Below are positions 1 to 8,877 of a DNA stretch of 64,000 nt, one piece after another. The first letter of the stretch is position 1. The number at the start of each line of letters is the position of its first letter. The notes under the pieces are model-generated. The model searched no databases. It worked only from the letters and a program-made list of their open reading frames with translations, and was not told the DNA's origin. The stretch comes from JACCWP01 sp963801045 (GTDB lineage Bacteria; Actinomycetota; Actinomycetes; Propionibacteriales; Nocardioidaceae), in contig CAWDDC010000004.1 in NCBI GenBank assembly GCA_963801045.1, forward strand, positions 1,364,001 to 1,428,000, given 5' to 3'. Made by a program: the position numbers and the translations under genes.

Positions 1-2
1 AC

Positions 3-1631
3 GGCGGTCCGATGCGCTCGCTGCTGCGCTCCATGCGCCCCGACTGCTTCGCCGACATCTCCGCGGTCGGGGCGCTGTACCGACCGGGGCCGATGGGCGC
101 CGACTCGCACAACAAGTACGCCAACCGCAAGAACGGCCGCGAGCCGCTCACCCCGATCCATCCCGAGCTCGCGGAACCGCTGGCCGAGATCCTGAGCGAG
201 ACCTACGGGCTGCTCGTCTACCAGGAGCAGGTCATCGCGATCGCGCAGCACCTCGCGGGTTACTCCGTCGGGCAGGCCGACCTGCTGCGCAAGGCGATGG
301 GCAAGAAGAAGCGCGACGTGCTCGACGCCGAGCTGATCCGGTTCACGGCCGGTATGGAGGAGCGCGGGTTCTCCAAGCGCGCGATCACCACCCTGTGGGA
401 CGTGCTGGTCCCGTTCTCCGACTACGCCTTCAACAAGGCGCACTCGGCGGCCTACGGCGTGGTGTCGTACTGGACCGCCTACCTCAAGGCCAACTACCCG
501 GCCGAGTACATGGCCGCGCTGCTCACGAGCACCAAGGATGACAAGGACAAGTCCGCCGTCTACCTCGCCGAGTGCCGCCGGATGGGCATCCAGGTGCTGC
601 CGCCCGACGTCAACGAGTCGGCAGGCACGTTCACCCCCGTCGGCAAGGACATCCGGTTCGGGCTCACGGCGATCCGCAACGTGGGAGCCAACGTCGTCGC
701 GGGCATCGTGGCCGCCCGCGACGACAAGGGGCGCTACACCGACTTCACCGACTTCCTCGACAAGGTGCCGGTGCTGGTGTGCAACAAGCGGGTCATCGAG
801 TCGCTCGCCAAGGCGGGCGCGTTCGACTCGCTCGGTCACCGGCGCCGGGCCCTCGTGGCCGTGCACGAGGACGCTGTCGACGCGGTCGTCGACATCAAGC
901 GCAACGAGGCGATCGGCCAGGACTCGCTGTTCGGCGGCCTCGACGACGACGCGTTCGGCGCGGTGAGCGTGCAGGTGCCCGACATCGACGAGTGGGACAA
1001 GCAGACGCTGCTCGGCTACGAGCGGGAGATGCTCGGCCTGTACGTCTCCGACCACCCGCTGTTCGGTCTCGAGCACGTCCTGTCGGCTGCCAGCGACTGC
1101 TCCATCGGCACCCTGCTCGGTGACGAGGAGCGCGAGGAGGGCAGCCAGGTCACCGTCGCGGGGATGGTGACGGCGGTGCAGCGCAAGGTCACCAGGAAGG
1201 GCGACACCTGGGCGGTGGTGACCGTCGAGGACCTCGAGGGCGCGCTCAACGTCATGGTCTTCCCGTCCGCCTACCAGCTGGCCGCGCCGATGCTCGTCGA
1301 GGACTCGATGGTCGTCGTGCGCGGGCGGGTCAAGCGCCGCGACGACGTGCCGGAGCTGCACGCCACCGAGCTGCGGGTTCCCGACCTGAGCCGCCGCGAC
1401 GAGGGTCCCGTCGTGATCACACTGCCCGCGGTGCGCTGCACCGCACCGACGGTGGAGCAGCTCAAGGACGTGCTGGCGACTCATCCCGGCGGCACCGAGG
1501 TGCACCTGCGGCTGCAGGCCCGGTCGTCGACCACCCTGATGCGCCTGGACGAGCGGCTTCGGGTCACACCGACCCCGGCGCTGATGGCCGACCTCAAGGC
1601 CCTGCTCGGCCCGCGGTGCCTCACCCGGTGA
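3..1631 (+). CDS. dnaE: DNA polymerase III alpha subunit, C-terminal part (gene continues upstream)
   Basis: The frame is open from the window edge and encodes about 542 residues, the C-terminal half of a roughly 1,180-residue replicative polymerase. The first visible residues (GGPMR, then ALYRPGPMG and NKAHSAAYG) belong to the fingers region of C-family polymerases. A helix-hairpin-helix stretch follows (FGLTAIRNVGANVV, near residue 220), then an OB-fold near residues 380-440 (VTVAGMVTAVQRK...LNVMVFPSAY) and a C-terminal tau-binding type tail. The catalytic aspartates lie upstream of the window in this family. The protein polymerises DNA at the replication fork in the cytoplasm. Its stop overlaps the GTG of the next gene by four bases, so the two are probably co-transcribed. 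Identification is firm; only the 5' end is missing. Confidence 0.96.
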   Translation, partial: GGPMRSLLRSMRPDCFADISAVGALYRPGPMGADSHNKYANRKNGREPLTPIHPELAEPLAEILSETYGLLVYQEQVIAIAQHLAGYSVGQADLLRKAMGKKKRDVLDAELIRFTAGMEERGFSKRAITTLWDVLVPFSDYAFNKAHSAAYGVVSYWTAYLKANYPAEYMAALLTSTKDDKDKSAVYLAECRRMGIQVLPPDVNESAGTFTPVGKDIRFGLTAIRNVGANVVAGIVAARDDKGRYTDFTDFLDKVPVLVCNKRVIESLAKAGAFDSLGHRRRALVAVHEDAVDAVVDIKRNEAIGQDSLFGGLDDDAFGAVSVQVPDIDEWDKQTLLGYEREMLGLYVSDHPLFGLEHVLSAASDCSIGTLLGDEEREEGSQVTVAGMVTAVQRKVTRKGDTWAVVTVEDLEGALNVMVFPSAYQLAAPMLVEDSMVVVRGRVKRRDDVPELHATELRVPDLSRRDEGPVVITLPAVRCTAPTVEQLKDVLATHPGGTEVHLRLQARSSTTLMRLDERLRVTPTPALMADLKALLGPRCLTR

Positions 1632-2140
1632 GCCGCCGTGCCGCGGTCCTGCTCGGCGTGGTCGTGCCGGTGCTGGTGCTCACGCTCGCCGGTGTCGTCG
1701 GCGGCGCCCTGTGGGTGTGGTGGGCCGACCCCCCGGACGCGGCCGACATCACGCCGGCCACCGCAGAGCTCGAGCTCGGCCAGCTGTTCGGCGTCGAGGT
1801 GCGCTACGCCGTGATCGGGCTGCTGGTCGGGGCGGTCGCCGGTGCCGTGCTGACGTGGCGGCTGCGAACCTGGGGCTGGGTCCTGGTCGTGGGGGTGACG
1901 GTCGGCTCCGGTGCCGCGGCGGCCGTCTCGTACTGGCTGGGCGTGTGGTGGGGTCCCGAACCTGTCACCGGCCTGACCCGCACCGACCTGCTCTCCGGTG
2001 CCCTGGTGATCACCACGCCAGGGCTGTACCTGTCCTGGGCGATCGGGGCCCTGGCGGCGCTGTGGCTGGTGGTGTGGGCCGTCGATCGCGGAATCGACCG
2101 CGTCGACGAGCCGAGCCTGCCGGACCTGCCACGCTCGTAG
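1628..2140 (+). CDS. small integral membrane protein of unknown function
   Basis: I do not recognise a characterised function. The 170-residue product has four likely membrane helices: near residues 5-27, 57-77, 80-102 and 130-153. It opens with a short Arg-rich cytoplasmic stretch (VSRRAAVLLG). GTG at 1628 was chosen because it overlaps the dnaE stop as GTGA, the coupling pattern used throughout this window; an ATG 12 bases earlier lies deeper in dnaE. The layout resembles actinobacterial DUF2567-type membrane proteins, which is only a suggestion. Translational coupling to dnaE is seen, but nothing in the sequence ties it to replication. Confidence 0.7.
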   Translation: MSRRAAVLLGVVVPVLVLTLAGVVGGALWVWWADPPDAADITPATAELELGQLFGVEVRYAVIGLLVGAVAGAVLTWRLRTWGWVLVVGVTVGSGAAAAVSYWLGVWWGPEPVTGLTRTDLLSGALVITTPGLYLSWAIGALAALWLVVWAVDRGIDRVDEPSLPDLPRS

Positions 2141-2152
2141 CGGTCCGGCAGT

Positions 2153-2158
2153 TACCCT
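2153..2158 (+). promoter_or_regulatory. candidate -10 box (TACCCT) for the DUF3352 gene
   Basis: TACCCT fits the actinobacterial TANNNT -10 pattern and would start a transcript about 45 bases ahead of GTG 2210. The transcript would contain a 6-bp hairpin (GTCTCC at 2169-2174 pairing with GGAGAC at 2180-2185) and a GAGGGGA ribosome binding site. No convincing -35 is visible. Confidence 0.4.
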
Positions 2159-2209
2159 GTCCCTCCGGGTCTCCTGCGTGGAGACGGGGGTGCTAGTGAG
2201 GGGACAGCC

Positions 2210-3922
2210 GTGTCGGACCAGCAGCAGCCGGGTCAACAGCCGGGGGTAGGCGCCACCCCTCCACCTCAGCAGTGGGGCACGCCCCAGTCCGCGCCGACCG
2301 AGTACCTCGGCACCGAGCAACCACCGCCGGGCGGAGGCGGGGAGCCGGTCCCGCAGGCCGCCGACGGATCGGGCGGCGGCGGCCGTCGCCGGGGTCTGGT
2401 CATCGGCGCGGTCGTGGTCGTGGTGCTGCTGATCGGCGGCGGTTCCTTTGCCGCCTACACGATGCTCAGCGGAGGTGGGCCACAGCCCGCCGAGGCGATC
2501 CCGGACTCGGCGATCGCCTACGCACGCGTCGACCTCGACCCCTCGGCCGACCAGAAGATCAACGCCCTGCGGCTGCTGCGCGACGTGCCGGAGTTCGAGG
2601 AGGAGACCGGCATCACCACCGACACCGCCGACCTCCGCAAGCGGTTCTTCGAGGAGAGCCTCGCCGACTCCGAGGGCTGCGGCGACATCGACTACGACGA
2701 CGACATCGAGCCCTGGATCGGCGACCGCGCCGGCGTGGCGGCCATGCCCGGCGCCGAGGGCGAGGACCCGCAACCGCTGCTGGTGCTGCAGGTCACCGAC
2801 GAGGACGCGGCCAAGACCGGCATCGAGGCGTTGCTGGAGTGCGGCGGTGCTGACGAGGCCACGGGCGAGGACAAGCCCGGCGTCGCGTTCGTCGGCGACT
2901 ACGCGCTGATCGCCGCCGACGACAAGGTCGGCGACTACGCGTCCGACGCCGAGGAGTCGCCGCTGTCCGACGACGAGGACTTCTCCGGCGACATGGACGC
3001 GCTCGAAGGCGAGGGGCTGATGTCGTTCTGGGTGGACATGGACGAGGTCGTCACGCTCGCCCAGCAGGACAACCCCGAGATGGGCGACGTGCTCGACGCC
3101 GCGGGGATCAGCGAGCTCGGCTCGATCTCCGCGGCAGTGCGGGCGCAGTCCGACGCGCTCGAGCTGGTGGTCGCCGGCGACTCCGACGTGCTCAATCTCG
3201 GTGGCCAGTCCACCGAGCCGGCGAGCGACGTCCTGACACTGCCCGACACGACCATGATGGCGTTCGGGTTCACGGGCGGCGGCGAGACGATCGACCGGCT
3301 CTGGGACAAGGCGCTGGCGCTCGAGGAGAGTGGCGAGGCCGGAGTGCCCCCGGGGTCGATGGAGGAGTTCTCCGCCCAGCTCGAGGCGGAGACCGGGTTC
3401 ACCATGCCCGACGACCTCAGCGTGCTGCTCGGTGAGCAGTTCACGCTGGCCGTCGACGGTGAAGGGTTCGACTTCGTCAGCGACGAGGGCACGCCCGACT
3501 TCTCGACCATCAACGTCGGTGCCCGGCTGCGGACCGACACCAGCGCGGCCTCCGACCTGATGGACACCGTGCAGGACCTGCTCGCGCAGCAGGGCGCGCC
3601 CTTCGAGATCGCGCAGCAGGAGACCGACGGCGGACTCGTGATCGCCGCCAACGAGGACTACGCCGACTCCCTCGCCGACGAGGGACAGCTCGGCGACTCC
3701 GACGTCTTCGACTCCGCGGTGGCCGACTCCGACGACGCCGTGTCGATCTTCTTCCTCGACCTCAACAAGGTCGGCGACGTGGCCGACCGGCTGGCCGAGG
3801 ACGCCGGCGAGGATCTGCCGCCGGAGGCGGGCGACACCCTCGACGTGCTGCAGGCGGTCGGTGCCTCGACGACGATCGACGACGACTACGCCCGCACGAC
3901 GTTCCGGTTGGTCTTCGACTGA
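2210..3922 (+). CDS. DUF3352 domain protein with N-terminal membrane anchor
   Basis: The 570-residue product begins with a Pro/Gln/Gly-rich cytoplasmic region of about 60 residues. One membrane helix follows near residues 64-84 (GLVIGAVVVVVLLIGGG), then a long acidic extracytoplasmic domain. The sequence right after the helix (AEAIPDSAIAYARVDLDPSADQKI) is the typical opening of DUF3352 proteins. No catalytic motif is visible and the family has no established biochemical role. The start at GTG 2210 is supported by GAGGGGA seven bases upstream. A CCGGCC/GGCCGG hairpin (3925-3930/3942-3947) lies between this stop and the convergent LON-domain gene, but it has no U-tract. Confidence 0.85.
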   Translation: MSDQQQPGQQPGVGATPPPQQWGTPQSAPTEYLGTEQPPPGGGGEPVPQAADGSGGGGRRRGLVIGAVVVVVLLIGGGSFAAYTMLSGGGPQPAEAIPDSAIAYARVDLDPSADQKINALRLLRDVPEFEEETGITTDTADLRKRFFEESLADSEGCGDIDYDDDIEPWIGDRAGVAAMPGAEGEDPQPLLVLQVTDEDAAKTGIEALLECGGADEATGEDKPGVAFVGDYALIAADDKVGDYASDAEESPLSDDEDFSGDMDALEGEGLMSFWVDMDEVVTLAQQDNPEMGDVLDAAGISELGSISAAVRAQSDALELVVAGDSDVLNLGGQSTEPASDVLTLPDTTMMAFGFTGGGETIDRLWDKALALEESGEAGVPPGSMEEFSAQLEAETGFTMPDDLSVLLGEQFTLAVDGEGFDFVSDEGTPDFSTINVGARLRTDTSAASDLMDTVQDLLAQQGAPFEIAQQETDGGLVIAANEDYADSLADEGQLGDSDVFDSAVADSDDAVSIFFLDLNKVGDVADRLAEDAGEDLPPEAGDTLDVLQAVGASTTIDDDYARTTFRLVFD

Positions 3923-3952
3923 TCCCGGCCCGATGGCGCGCGGCCGGCTGGG

Positions 3953-4618
3953 TCAGTTGGGCGACCAGCCGGTACGCGCCACGTCGGTCGCCGGCAGGCT
4001 CGGCAACGCAGCCATGGCCGCGGTCTCGCTGCGCAGCAGCCGCGACAGCCGGCGCAGTCGCGACGCGGTGTCGGCCTCCTCCAGCAGCTGCTGGCGGTCC
4101 GACAGCATGAACAGGCCACCGGCGGCCAGCGCGTACGACAGTGCCGTCGGGTCCCGGGGGATGTCCGTGACCTCCACCTCGGTGCCGCGCATCTCGCCGA
4201 GCCGGGTGCGGTAGGCCTCGAACGCCGCCAGCGCCTGGCCGCGCGCCTGGTCGAGGTCGTCGCCGTCGGACTCGTCGAGGTACGCCACGTCGCCCACCAG
4301 GTACGGCCGGGACTCGTCCATGCCGTCGACCCGCAGCCGTCTGCGTCCCACCACCTCGATGTCGAAGCGTCCGTCCGGCAGCGGCTCCACGTCGGTCAGC
4401 ACCGCCTCGCAGCCGACCCGGTGGGCGGAGTGCACGGCGAGGTCGCCGACCTCGTAGCCGTCCCGGATCGCGACCACGCCCAGCACGCGTTCGTCGTCGT
4501 CGCCGGCGAGCAGGTCGCGTACGAGCTCGGTGTAGCGGTCCTCGAAGATGTGCAGCGGCAGCGGCATGCCGGGGAAGAGCACCACCCCGAGCGGGAAGAT
4601 CGGCAGCGGCACCCCCAT
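3953..4618 (-). CDS. LON peptidase substrate-binding domain protein
   Basis: The 221-residue product consists of the LON N-terminal (PF02190-type) domain without the AAA and protease modules of Lon. It opens with PLPIFPLGVVLFPGMPLPLHIFE, the family hallmark, and has RVGCEAVLTDVEPLPDGRFDIEVVGRRR in the middle. Stand-alone proteins of this type are widespread and poorly characterised; substrate binding is inferred from the family. ATG 4618 was chosen because a TAGGTT box lies seven bases upstream. A TTG at 4627 would fall inside that box. It is divergent from hisD, with 56 bases between the two start codons. Confidence 0.9.
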   Translation of the reverse strand: MGVPLPIFPLGVVLFPGMPLPLHIFEDRYTELVRDLLAGDDDERVLGVVAIRDGYEVGDLAVHSAHRVGCEAVLTDVEPLPDGRFDIEVVGRRRLRVDGMDESRPYLVGDVAYLDESDGDDLDQARGQALAAFEAYRTRLGEMRGTEVEVTDIPRDPTALSYALAAGGLFMLSDRQQLLEEADTASRLRRLSRLLRSETAAMAALPSLPATDVARTGWSPN

Positions 4619-4625
4619 GTCCGCC

Positions 4626-4631
4626 AACCTA
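4626..4631 (-). promoter_or_regulatory. leaderless-type -10 box (TAGGTT) for the LON-domain gene
   Basis: On the minus strand TAGGTT is followed by seven bases and then ATG 4618. This would place the transcription start at or next to the start codon, which fits the absence of a ribosome binding site. It is back-to-back with the hisD box. Confidence 0.5.
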
Positions 4632-4661
4632 TCCGCGGCGCTCGGCGGCCGCTGATCTCCC

Positions 4662-4667
4662 TAGACT
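4662..4667 (+). promoter_or_regulatory. leaderless-type -10 box (TAGACT) for the his operon
   Basis: TAGACT, seven bases, then ATG 4675. No -35 match and no clear ribosome binding site are visible, so the his operon message probably begins at the hisD start codon. Confidence 0.5.
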
Positions 4668-4674
4668 GGACGGC

Positions 4675-5982
4675 ATGCTCCGCCGTCTCGACCTGCGCGG
4701 TCGCGCGTCCACCGACCCCCCGGTCGACGCGAACGCGCTGCCGCGTGCCGCCTTCGACGTGGCGGCGGCGACCGACGCCGTGCGTCCGGTGTGCGACGAC
4801 GTCCGGCTGCGCGGCGCCGCAGCGGTACGCGCGGCCACCGCCACGTTCGACGGCGTCGAGCAGACCGAGCTGCGGGTGCCGGCCCCGGCGATCGCCGCCG
4901 CCCTGGAGGCACTGGACCCCGACGTGCGGGCCGCCCTGGAGGTGTCCATCGACCGGCTGCGCGCGACGTGCACGGCCGAGCGGGGCGACGACACCGTCAC
5001 CGACGTGGTCCCCGGTGGGTCGGTGCGCCAGCGGCTCGTCCCGGTGCGCCGGGTCGGCCTGTACGTGCCCGGTGGCCGGGCACCGCTCGTGAGCAGCGTG
5101 CTGATGAACGTCGTGCCCGCACAGGTCGCCGGCGTCGAGGCCCTGGCCCTGTCCAGCCCGCCGCAACGCGAGTTCGGCGGACTCCCGCACCCCACCGTGC
5201 TGGCGGCCTGCGCGCTGCTCGGTGTCGACGAGGTCTACGCGGTCGGTGGGGCGCAGGCCGTCGCGATGTTCGCGTACGGCGCCGGCGACTGCGCCCCTGT
5301 CGACCTCGTCACCGGTCCGGGCAACGTCTACGTGGTGGCGGCCAAGCGGTTGCTGAAGGGTGTCGTCGCCATCGACTCCGAGGCCGGTCCCACCGAGATC
5401 GCCGTGCTCGCTGACGACGGTGCCGAGCCGTCCTTCGTCGCGGCAGATCTGGTGAGCCAGGCCGAGCACGGCACCGACTCGGCGTCCGTGCTGGTCACCG
5501 ACAGCCCGGCACTGGCCGACGCTGTCGACGCCGCGCTGTCGCAACAGGTGCTGCTGGCCAAGCACGCTGCCCGGATCGAGCAGGCGCTGCGCGCCGAGCA
5601 GTCGTACACCGTGCTGGTCGACGACCTCGAGCAGGGCATGGCGGTGATCGACGCCTACGCCTCGGAGCACACATCGCTGCAGACCCGGGACGCTGCCGAG
5701 CGCGCGCTGCGGGTGCGCAATGCCGGCGCGGTGTTCGTGGGCGGGTGGTCGCCGGTCTCGCTCGGCGACTACTGCGCCGGGTCCAACCACGTGCTCCCCA
5801 CCGGGGGCAGCGCGACGCACGCGTCCGGGTTGTCGGTCCGTGCCTTCCTCCGGACCGTGCAGGTCGTGACCTACGACGAGCCCGCGCTGCGCGCGTCGGC
5901 GCGGCACGTGGTCGCGCTGGCGGAGGCCGAGGACCTGCCGGCCCACGGGGAGGCGGTGCGGCTGCGCACCGAGGGAACGTGA
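4675..5982 (+). CDS. hisD: histidinol dehydrogenase
   Basis: The 435-residue enzyme catalyses the last two steps of histidine synthesis, oxidising L-histidinol to L-histidine with two NAD. The sequence shows PGGRAPLVSSVLMN, the NAD-site run GPGNVYVVAAKR, and the catalytic pair E331-H332 (ASEHTSLQT, where many homologues have PEHLEL). Predicted zinc ligands are Q262, H265, D365 and H424, matching the spacing of the E. coli enzyme. Length is normal for the family. It is the first gene of the his cluster, and its TGA overlaps the hisC GTG. Confidence 0.97.
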   Translation: MLRRLDLRGRASTDPPVDANALPRAAFDVAAATDAVRPVCDDVRLRGAAAVRAATATFDGVEQTELRVPAPAIAAALEALDPDVRAALEVSIDRLRATCTAERGDDTVTDVVPGGSVRQRLVPVRRVGLYVPGGRAPLVSSVLMNVVPAQVAGVEALALSSPPQREFGGLPHPTVLAACALLGVDEVYAVGGAQAVAMFAYGAGDCAPVDLVTGPGNVYVVAAKRLLKGVVAIDSEAGPTEIAVLADDGAEPSFVAADLVSQAEHGTDSASVLVTDSPALADAVDAALSQQVLLAKHAARIEQALRAEQSYTVLVDDLEQGMAVIDAYASEHTSLQTRDAAERALRVRNAGAVFVGGWSPVSLGDYCAGSNHVLPTGGSATHASGLSVRAFLRTVQVVTYDEPALRASARHVVALAEAEDLPAHGEAVRLRTEGT

Positions 5983-7085
5983 CCCCGCCGAGCCCGGTCC
6001 GCGCCGAGCCGGGGCTGCCGCTCCGCCCGGAGCTGGTCGGCGTGGAGCCCTACGGAGCCCCGCAGCTGGACGTGCCGGTGCGGCTCAACGTCAACGAGAA
6101 CCCGTACCCGCCGCCGCCGGAGGTGGTCGCCGACGTCGCACGTGCGGTCGCCGCTGCGACGGCCGGCCTCAACCGCTATCCCGACCGTGAGGCGTGGACG
6201 CTGCGGGAAGCCCTGGCCGGATATCTGGGCCACGGACTGACGCCCGACCGGGTCTGGGCCGCCAACGGCTCCAACGAGGTCATGCTCCAGGTGCTGCAGG
6301 CGTTCGGCGGTCCGGGTCGCACCGCGCTCAGCTTCGCACCGACGTACTCGATGTATCCCGAGTACGCACGCGACACCCACACCGGCTGGGTCGTGGGCCG
6401 GCGCCGGGACGACTTCGGCATCGACGTCGACACGGCGGTCGCGCTGGTGCACGAGCAGCGGCCGTCGGTGCTGCTGCTCGCGTCGCCGAACAACCCGACC
6501 GGCACGGCGCTCCCGCTGGACACCGTACGTGCGCTGCTCGACGCCACCGGTGCGGCGGGCGGCGGCGTGGTCGTGGTCGACGAGGCATACGCCGAGTTCC
6601 GCCGGTCCGGGACCCCGACCGCGCTGGAGCTGCTCGCCGACGAGCCACGGCTGCTGGTGACCCGCACGATGAGCAAGGCCTTCGCGGCGGCCGGTGTGCG
6701 GCTGGGTTACCTGGCGGCCGCGCCGGCGGTGGTCGACGCGCTGCGGGTCGTCCGGCTGCCCTACCACCTGTCCGCGGTGACCCAGGCCGCCGCGACCGCC
6801 CTGCTGGGCCACGCCGACACGATGCTCGCCCGGGTCGACGATCTGCGCACCGACCGCGACCGGCTCGCCGGCTGGCTGGCGGCGCAGGGACTCGAGGTCG
6901 CGGAGTCCGACGCCAACTTCTGCCTGTTCGGTACCTTCGACGACCGGCACGCGGTGTGGCAGGGACTGCTCGAGCGCGGCGTGCTGGTCCGGGAGACCGG
7001 CCCCGACGGCTGGCTGCGGGTCTCGGTCGGCACGACGGAGGAGAATGCGTTGTTCCAGCAGGCGCTGACGGAGGTGCTCCGATGA
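5979..7085 (+). CDS. hisC: histidinol-phosphate aminotransferase
   Basis: The 368-residue PLP-dependent class I/II aminotransferase converts imidazole-acetol phosphate and glutamate to histidinol phosphate. Visible motifs are RLNVNENPYPPP at the N-terminus, ASPNNPTGT, VDEAYAEF and the PLP lysine K233 in TMSKAFAAAGVRLGYL. GTG 5979 was chosen because it overlaps the hisD stop (GTGA) and follows GAGGGA; the frame stays open further upstream, but only as a shadow inside hisD. Its TGA overlaps the hisB ATG. Confidence 0.96.
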   Translation: MTPPSPVRAEPGLPLRPELVGVEPYGAPQLDVPVRLNVNENPYPPPPEVVADVARAVAAATAGLNRYPDREAWTLREALAGYLGHGLTPDRVWAANGSNEVMLQVLQAFGGPGRTALSFAPTYSMYPEYARDTHTGWVVGRRRDDFGIDVDTAVALVHEQRPSVLLLASPNNPTGTALPLDTVRALLDATGAAGGGVVVVDEAYAEFRRSGTPTALELLADEPRLLVTRTMSKAFAAAGVRLGYLAAAPAVVDALRVVRLPYHLSAVTQAAATALLGHADTMLARVDDLRTDRDRLAGWLAAQGLEVAESDANFCLFGTFDDRHAVWQGLLERGVLVRETGPDGWLRVSVGTTEENALFQQALTEVLR

Positions 7086-7696
7086 GCCGCACGAGCCGCA
7101 TCGAGCGGGAGACCAACGAGTCCAAGGTGCTCGTCGAGCTCGACCTCGACGGAACCGGACGCACGCAGGTGTCCACCGGCGTCGCCTTCTACGACCACAT
7201 GCTCGACGCGCTCGGCCGGCACGCGTTGCTCGACCTCACCGTGCAGGCCGAGGGCGACCTCGACGTCGACGCCCACCACACCGTCGAGGACACTGCGATC
7301 GTGCTGGGGCAAGCACTGCGCGAGGCGCTCGGCGACAAGCGCGGCATCCGCCGGTTCGGCGACGCCACCGTGCCGCTCGACGAGGCGCTGTGCCAGTGCG
7401 TGGTCGACGTGTCCGGCCGCCCGTACTGCGTGCACGGCGGCGAGCCCGCCGGCCAGGAGCACGTGCTCATCGGCGGTGGCGGCACCGGGGCGCCCTACGC
7501 CGGCTCGCTGACCCGGCACGTGTTCGAGACGCTCGCCGTGCACGCGCACCTCGGCCTGCACGTACGGGTCCTGGCCGGCCGCGACCCGCACCACGTGGTG
7601 GAGGCGCAGTACAAGGCGTTCGCGCGGGCGCTGCGCGAAGCGGTGGCCCACGACCCGCGCGAGCTGGGTGTGCCCTCGACCAAAGGAACCCTGTGA
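7082..7696 (+). CDS. hisB: imidazoleglycerol-phosphate dehydratase
   Basis: The 204-residue monofunctional enzyme dehydrates imidazole glycerol phosphate to imidazole acetol phosphate. It carries the two metal-binding repeats of the family, DAHHTVEDTAIVLGQAL near residues 62-78 and DPHHVVEAQYKAFARAL near residue 165. There is no fused histidinol phosphatase domain, unlike the enterobacterial HisB. ATG 7082 overlaps the hisC stop, and the hisB stop overlaps the hisH GTG, so the block is translationally coupled. Confidence 0.97.
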   Translation: MSRTSRIERETNESKVLVELDLDGTGRTQVSTGVAFYDHMLDALGRHALLDLTVQAEGDLDVDAHHTVEDTAIVLGQALREALGDKRGIRRFGDATVPLDEALCQCVVDVSGRPYCVHGGEPAGQEHVLIGGGGTGAPYAGSLTRHVFETLAVHAHLGLHVRVLAGRDPHHVVEAQYKAFARALREAVAHDPRELGVPSTKGTL

Positions 7697-8355
7697 CCGC
7701 TGGCCCGCCGGGCCGTGCCGCGTCGAGGCCGACAGTCGTGGTGCTCGACCACGGGTCGGGCAACGTGCGGTCGGCGGTGCGCGCGCTGGAACACGCGGGA
7801 GCGTCGGTCGAGCTGACCGCGGACCCGCAGCGCGGCCTCGACGCCGACGGTCTCGTCGTGCCGGGCGTGGGCGCGTTCGCCAGCGTCATGGCGGGTCTGC
7901 GGAGCGTCCGGGGCGAACGGGTGGTGGGTCGGCGGCTGGCCGGTGGGCGCCCGGTGCTCGGCATCTGCGTGGGCATGCAGGTGCTGTTCGCCGAGGGTGC
8001 GGAGCACGGTGTGACCACGGCGGGTACCGGGGAGTGGCCCGGCGTCGTCGAGCGGCTGCGCGCCGAGGTGGTGCCGCACATGGGCTGGAACACCGTCGAG
8101 CCGCCGGCCGGCTCCGTGATGTTCGCGGGGATCGAAGGGGAGCGGTTCTACTTCGTGCACTCCTACGCCGCCCGCCGCTGGGAGCTGCCGGACTCGGAGC
8201 GGATGGCGGCCCCAGCCGTTACCTGGACGGCGTACGCCGACGACCGGTTCGTCAGCGCGGTCGAGAACGGCCCGCTGTGGGCGACCCAGTTCCACCCGGA
8301 GAAGTCCGGCGACGCGGGCGCCGGACTGCTGCGCAACTGGCTGGCGACGCTGTGA
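7693..8355 (+). CDS. hisH: imidazole glycerol phosphate synthase, glutaminase subunit
   Basis: The 220-residue class I glutamine amidotransferase supplies ammonia to HisF. The nucleophile is C92 in LGICVGMQVLF and the catalytic His/Glu are H201 and E203 in TQFHPEKSG. The oxyanion region VPGVGAF is present. GTG 7693 was chosen because it overlaps the hisB TGA and is preceded by AAAGGA. The N-terminus carries about ten extra residues before VVVLDHGSGNV. It works with HisF, encoded about 1.3 kb downstream. Confidence 0.96.
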   Translation: MTAGPPGRAASRPTVVVLDHGSGNVRSAVRALEHAGASVELTADPQRGLDADGLVVPGVGAFASVMAGLRSVRGERVVGRRLAGGRPVLGICVGMQVLFAEGAEHGVTTAGTGEWPGVVERLRAEVVPHMGWNTVEPPAGSVMFAGIEGERFYFVHSYAARRWELPDSERMAAPAVTWTAYADDRFVSAVENGPLWATQFHPEKSGDAGAGLLRNWLATL

Positions 8356-8392
8356 GCCGGAACCGGCCGGGCGCCCACGCCGTCGCAGGGAC

Positions 8393-8869
8393 ATGACCCC
8401 TCCACGTCTGCGACGGCTACCCGCCGTGCTGGCCGCCCTGCCGGCTGTCGTGCTGGCCGCCCTGCTGATGGTGACCGGCTGCGCCGGTCAGGCCGACTCC
8501 GGCGGAGACGCCGACGACGGGGCCACCGACGAGTCGACCAGCGCGCCGGACCAGGAGGGCGGGTCGATGCTGGCCGTCGACGCCGTGGTGGTCCAGCGCG
8601 GTGGCGGCATCAGCGGCGCCGTCGACACCTTCCGGGTCCGCCTCAACGACCCGGACGCCGGCGACGTCCTGGCCATGGCCGCGACGCTGCCGAAGGAGGG
8701 TGTGCCCGGCAAGGCGTCCGAGGCCCCGTGCTGCGACATCTACAGCTACGCCGTGACCGTGCAGTACGCGAGCGGCGACACGGCTCGGTTCCACACCTAC
8801 GACGGCGACGCCGGCCCGGTGCACGACCTGGCCATGGCCGTGCTCGAGGCCAGCGCACCGAGGTCGTAG
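8393..8869 (+). CDS. putative lipoprotein, possibly emfourin-like
   Basis: The 158-residue product has a lipoprotein signal: a positively charged N-terminus, a hydrophobic stretch and a lipobox ending at C30 (LMVTGC). An acidic linker of about 28 residues follows, then a globular domain of about 100 residues. The domain reads VVVQRGGGISGAVDTFRVRL, then ATLPKEG, then IYSYAVTVQYASGDTARFHTYD. This resembles, by eye, the small protealysin-inhibitor (emfourin) fold, in which a basic G-rich opening strand is followed by a YxVTV strand. That assignment is tentative. It sits between hisH and priA with a GCAGGGA ribosome binding site; no histidine role is apparent. CC at residues 112-113 could form a disulfide. 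Confidence 0.75.
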   Translation: MTPPRLRRLPAVLAALPAVVLAALLMVTGCAGQADSGGDADDGATDESTSAPDQEGGSMLAVDAVVVQRGGGISGAVDTFRVRLNDPDAGDVLAMAATLPKEGVPGKASEAPCCDIYSYAVTVQYASGDTARFHTYDGDAGPVHDLAMAVLEASAPRS

Positions 8870-8877
8870 CGCCGCCC

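Noticed and set aside
3..1631. Several shorter overlapping frames within dnaE (for example near 538-1123)
   Set aside because: They are shifted shadows of the polymerase reading frame with Arg/Ala/Pro-rich products.
3925..3947. CCGGCC/GGCCGG as a terminator between the DUF3352 and LON genes
   Set aside because: Only six base pairs and no U-tract; such matches are frequent in G+C-rich DNA. Mentioned only in the gene note.
4619..4627. TTG 4627 as start of the LON-domain gene
   Set aside because: It falls inside the TAGGTT box that gives a proper spacing to ATG 4618.
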